Assembly (NCBI RefSeq): GCF_040459645.1
Contig: NZ_JARVHQ010000001.1
Coordinates: 1,426,001 to 1,490,000, forward strand
DNA: 64,000 nt
Source: Bacillus cereus group sp. RP43
GTDB taxonomy: Bacteria > Bacillota > Bacilli > Bacillales > Bacillaceae_G
Direction of reading: 5' to 3'
Every line of letters begins with the position of its first letter. Positions within the stretch are counted from its first letter, which is position 1. Position numbers and translations under genes: made by a program. The notes beneath the pieces are model-generated. The model was given only the letters and a program-made list of their open reading frames with translations, had not been told where the DNA came from and did not search any database. Below are positions 59,284 to 64,000 of this stretch, in pieces.

Positions 59284-60567
59284 ATGGAACAAAAGCCAGT
59301 GTTAGACATTCATGAAGTACCGAAACCGGGAAAATGGTTATTATTAAGTATACAACATTTGTTCGCGATGTTTGGATCAACAGTGCTTGTTCCGTTTTTA
59401 ACAGGACTGAATCCATCAGTAGCTTTAATATCAAGTGGATTAGGAACGCTAGCGTTTCTTCTTATAACGAAAGGTCAAGTACCAGCATATTTAGGATCAT
59501 CATTCGCCTTTATTGCACCAATTATTACAGCAAAAACAGCAGGTGGACCTGGAGCAGCGATGCTTGGTGGAATGCTTGCGGGACTTGTGTACATCTTAAT
59601 CTCACTCGGAATTAAGAAATCGGGGTCAGAGTGGATAATGAAATTACTTCCGCCAATCGTAGTTGGACCAGTTGTAATGGTAATCGGTTTAGCTTTAGCA
59701 CATACAGCGGTGAACATGGCGATGAACGGTGCGGATGGTAAGTATAGCATTACACACTTTTTAGTAGCATTAGTAACATTAGCAATTACAATCATTTGCT
59801 CCATATTCGGAAGAGGATTTTTCAGTATCATACCAGTTCTACTTGGAATCATCGGCGGGTATATATTCGCTTACTTCCAAGGGCTAGTAGACTTAAAGCC
59901 GGTAGCTGAGGCAAAATGGTTTGTTGTACCAGATTTCACTGTACCGTTTGTAACATACACTCCGGAGTTCTCGTGGAAGATTGTACTTTTAATGGTACCA
60001 GTTGCACTAGTAACAATTTCAGAACATATCGGACATCAAATTGTACTTGGAAATGTTATTAAAAGAGATTTAATTGAAAAACCAGGCTTACACCGTTCGA
60101 TATTCGGTGATGGGATAGCAACATTAATCGCATCACTAATAGGTGGACCACCGAATACAACGTACGGTGAAAACATCGGTGTGCTAGCAATTACGAGAGC
60201 ATACAGTGTATACTTATTCATCGGTTCAGCAGTATTCGCAATCATGTTTGGATTTATCGGGAAGATTTCAGCACTGATTCATTCGATTCCAACACCGGTT
60301 ATGGGTGGTGTATCAATCTTACTATTCGGTGTAATCGCATCAAGCGGTTTACGTATGATGGTAGATGATAAAACAGACTTAAGCGACAAACGAAACTTAA
60401 TGATTGCATCAGTAATACTAGTAATCGGTATTGGTGGAGCAGTACTTCACGTAGGAGAATCGTTCCAAGTAGAAGGAATGGCACTAGCAGCAATTGTAGG
60501 CGTACTGTTAAATCTACTACTGCCGGAAACGAAACAAATAAAACAATCTAAGCAGATTGCTTCATAA
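59284..60567 (+). CDS. pyrP: Uracil permease PyrP
   Basis: A 427-residue NCS2-family uracil:proton symporter with about 12-14 membrane segments. QHLFAMFGSTVLVPFLTGLN, SEHIGHQIVLGNVIKRDLI and GGPPNTTYGENIGVLAITR are characteristic. AAGGAGGATG precedes the ATG. It is bracketed by PyrR attenuators 2 and 3, so uptake is regulated together with synthesis. Confidence 0.95.
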   Translation: MEQKPVLDIHEVPKPGKWLLLSIQHLFAMFGSTVLVPFLTGLNPSVALISSGLGTLAFLLITKGQVPAYLGSSFAFIAPIITAKTAGGPGAAMLGGMLAGLVYILISLGIKKSGSEWIMKLLPPIVVGPVVMVIGLALAHTAVNMAMNGADGKYSITHFLVALVTLAITIICSIFGRGFFSIIPVLLGIIGGYIFAYFQGLVDLKPVAEAKWFVVPDFTVPFVTYTPEFSWKIVLLMVPVALVTISEHIGHQIVLGNVIKRDLIEKPGLHRSIFGDGIATLIASLIGGPPNTTYGENIGVLAITRAYSVYLFIGSAVFAIMFGFIGKISALIHSIPTPVMGGVSILLFGVIASSGLRMMVDDKTDLSDKRNLMIASVILVIGIGGAVLHVGESFQVEGMALAAIVGVLLNLLLPETKQIKQSKQIAS

Positions 60568-60583
60568 TAATAACCTTTTAATT

Positions 60584-60651
60584 CAGTCCTGTGAGACCGG
60601 AAAGGGTGGCTTCTTCCTTGCACCCTGGTCTCACACGACTAGGGTATTTTT
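60584..60651 (+). promoter_or_regulatory. PyrR attenuator 3 (pyrP-pyrB)
   Basis: CAGTCCTGTGAGACCGG (60584-60600) is the PyrR-binding segment. The terminator pairs ACCCTGGTC (60622-60630) with GACTAGGGT (60637-60645), with one G-T, then ATTTTT. The antiterminator is visible: GTGAGACC (60591-60598) is exactly complementary to GGTCTCAC (60627-60634) inside the terminator. Confidence 0.9.
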
Positions 60652-60706
60652 ATGCAATAGTTGTTATAAAAATGCAAAAGTGGTAACATAAAAATCAGAA
60701 AGATGA

Positions 60707-62896
<2,190 letters not shown>

Positions 62897-62900
<4 letters not shown>

Positions 62901-63994
62901 AAAGACAACTTATCTTAGAAGATGGAACAGTATTAATTGGAAAAGGTTTCGGAGGAGAAATTGAAAAGTCAGGTGAGGTTGTATTCACAACAGGAATGAC
63001 TGGATATCAAGAAACATTATCTGATCCATCATATTGCGGTCAAATCGTAACGTTTACGTACCCATTAATCGGAAACTACGGCATTAACCGTGACGATTTT
63101 GAATCGATTCATCCATCTGTAAATGGTTTAATCGTAAATGAAATTTGTGATCACCCATCAAACTTCCGTAATGAAATTTCGTTAAATGATTACTTAAAAG
63201 AAAGAAACATCCCAGGATTAGCGGGAATTGATACGAGAAAATTAACGAGAAAAATTCGTCAATACGGTACATTACGCGGCCGCCTTTGTAACATGGATGC
63301 AGATGTAGAATACATCGTGAGCCAATTAAAAGCGACAGTATTTACAGATCACGTGAAACGTGTATCAACGAAAGATCCATACCCAAGCCCAGGTCGTGGA
63401 CACCGAGTTGTACTTGTAGACTTCGGAATGAAACATGGTATTTTACGAGAATTAAATAAACGTGACTGTGATGTAATTGTAGTACCTTACAATACAACAG
63501 CAGAAGAAATTTTACGCCTTAGCCCAGATGGAATTATGTTAAGTAACGGACCTGGAGATCCAAAAGATGTGCCAGAAGCGATTGAAATGCTAAAAGACAT
63601 TATCGGTAAAGTTCCTTTATTCGGAATTTGCTTAGGACATCAATTGTTCGCACTAGCATCTGGTGCGAATACAAGTAAGTTAAAATTCGGTCACCGTGGT
63701 TTAAATCATCCAGTAAAAAATCTTGCAACTGGAAAAGTAGCAATTACATCTCAAAACCATGGTTACGCAGTGGAAGAAGAATCAGTTAAAAATACAGAAC
63801 TTGAAATTACACATGTTGCTTTAAATGATGGAACAGTAGAAGGTCTTCGTCATACGAAGTTCCCAGCATTTACAGTACAATATCATCCAGAAGCTTCAGC
63901 AGGACCAGAAGATGCAAATGATTTATTCGAAGATTTCTTAGAAATGATTGAAAACTTCAAGAAAGAAGGGGAAGAGTTATGCCAAAACGCCTAG
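62897..63994 (+). CDS. carA: Carbamoyl-phosphate synthase small subunit (pyrimidine-specific)
   Basis: A 365-residue glutaminase subunit (PyrAA). N-terminal CPSase domain ([20 protein letters not shown]) and class I amidotransferase domain with [10 protein letters not shown] (nucleophile Cys near 240) and [13 protein letters not shown] 62897 overlaps the pyrC stop (ATGA), with AAAAGGAG about ten bases upstream. Its end overlaps the next gene by 16 bases. Confidence 0.96.
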
Positions 63995-64000
63995 ACATTA
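63979..64000 (+). CDS. carB: Carbamoyl-phosphate synthase large subunit, N-terminal seven codons
   Basis: ATG 63979 opens a frame MPKRLDI running off the window, 16 bases inside the carA end, with AAGGGGAAGAG upstream. The sequence start and operon place fit CarB (PyrAB). Only seven complete codons are visible. Confidence 0.85.

Overview
The window is a chromosomal segment of a spore-forming, low-GC Firmicute and fits the Bacillus cereus group (cereus, anthracis, thuringiensis, mycoides). The gene order follows the Bacillus core chromosome: ylaN-ftsW-pyc-cta-ylb-dcw-ftsAZ-spoIIG-sigG-ylm-divIVA-ileS-lspA-pyr. Three copies of a short TTTAT/ATAAA-flanked repeat look like the B. cereus-group bcr1 element. 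No rRNA, tRNA, prophage, IS element or CRISPR array was seen. The window starts inside an unrecognised minus-strand gene and ends 22 bases into carB.

Layout. (1) 1-6 kb: ylaN, the SEDS gene ftsW and pyruvate carboxylase. (2) 6-13.4 kb: divergent ctaA and ctaBCDEFG, for heme O/A synthesis and the caa3 oxidase. (3) 13.4-28.9 kb: the ylb region, with ylbC, ylbD, ylbE, a phosphatase, ylbF (ricF), ylbG, rsmD, coaD, ylbJ, ylbK, ylbL, tmcAL, ylbN, rpmF, gerR, ylbP, panE and bshC. (4) 29-45.9 kb: the division and cell-wall cluster rsmH-ftsL-pbpB-spoVD-murE-mraY-murD-spoVE-murG-murB-divIB-ftsA-ftsZ. (5) 46-53.3 kb: spoIIGA-sigE, sigG, then ylmC-ylmD-ylmE-sepF-ylmG-ylmH and divIVA. (6) 53.3-58.4 kb: T-box-controlled ileS, ylyA, lspA and a pseudouridine synthase. 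(7) 58.4 kb to the end: the pyrimidine operon pyrR-pyrP-pyrB-pyrC-carA-carB with three PyrR attenuators.

Functionally the window joins respiration, peptidoglycan precursor synthesis, septum assembly and the early mother-cell/forespore sigma cascade. SpoVD/SpoVE and SpoIIGA/SigE/SigG are sporulation modules placed inside or beside vegetative operons. Several of them carry signals that could keep read-through transcripts silent: a hairpin burying the spoVD start codon, a 22-bp-spaced spoIIG promoter and a sigma-F-type promoter before sigG.

Most of the window is ordinary conserved chromosome. The points most worth a second look are: the tmcAL reading frame, which only reaches its nucleotide-binding motif if an ATA codon is the start; the spoVD start-codon hairpin overlapping a sigma-E-like promoter; a strongly structured 18.1-18.3 kb region holding a possible 48-residue protein on one strand and a terminated small RNA on the other; a hairpin plus mini-ORF before murE; absence of mraZ; and the three bcr1-like insertions, one of which supplies the ylbC stop codon.
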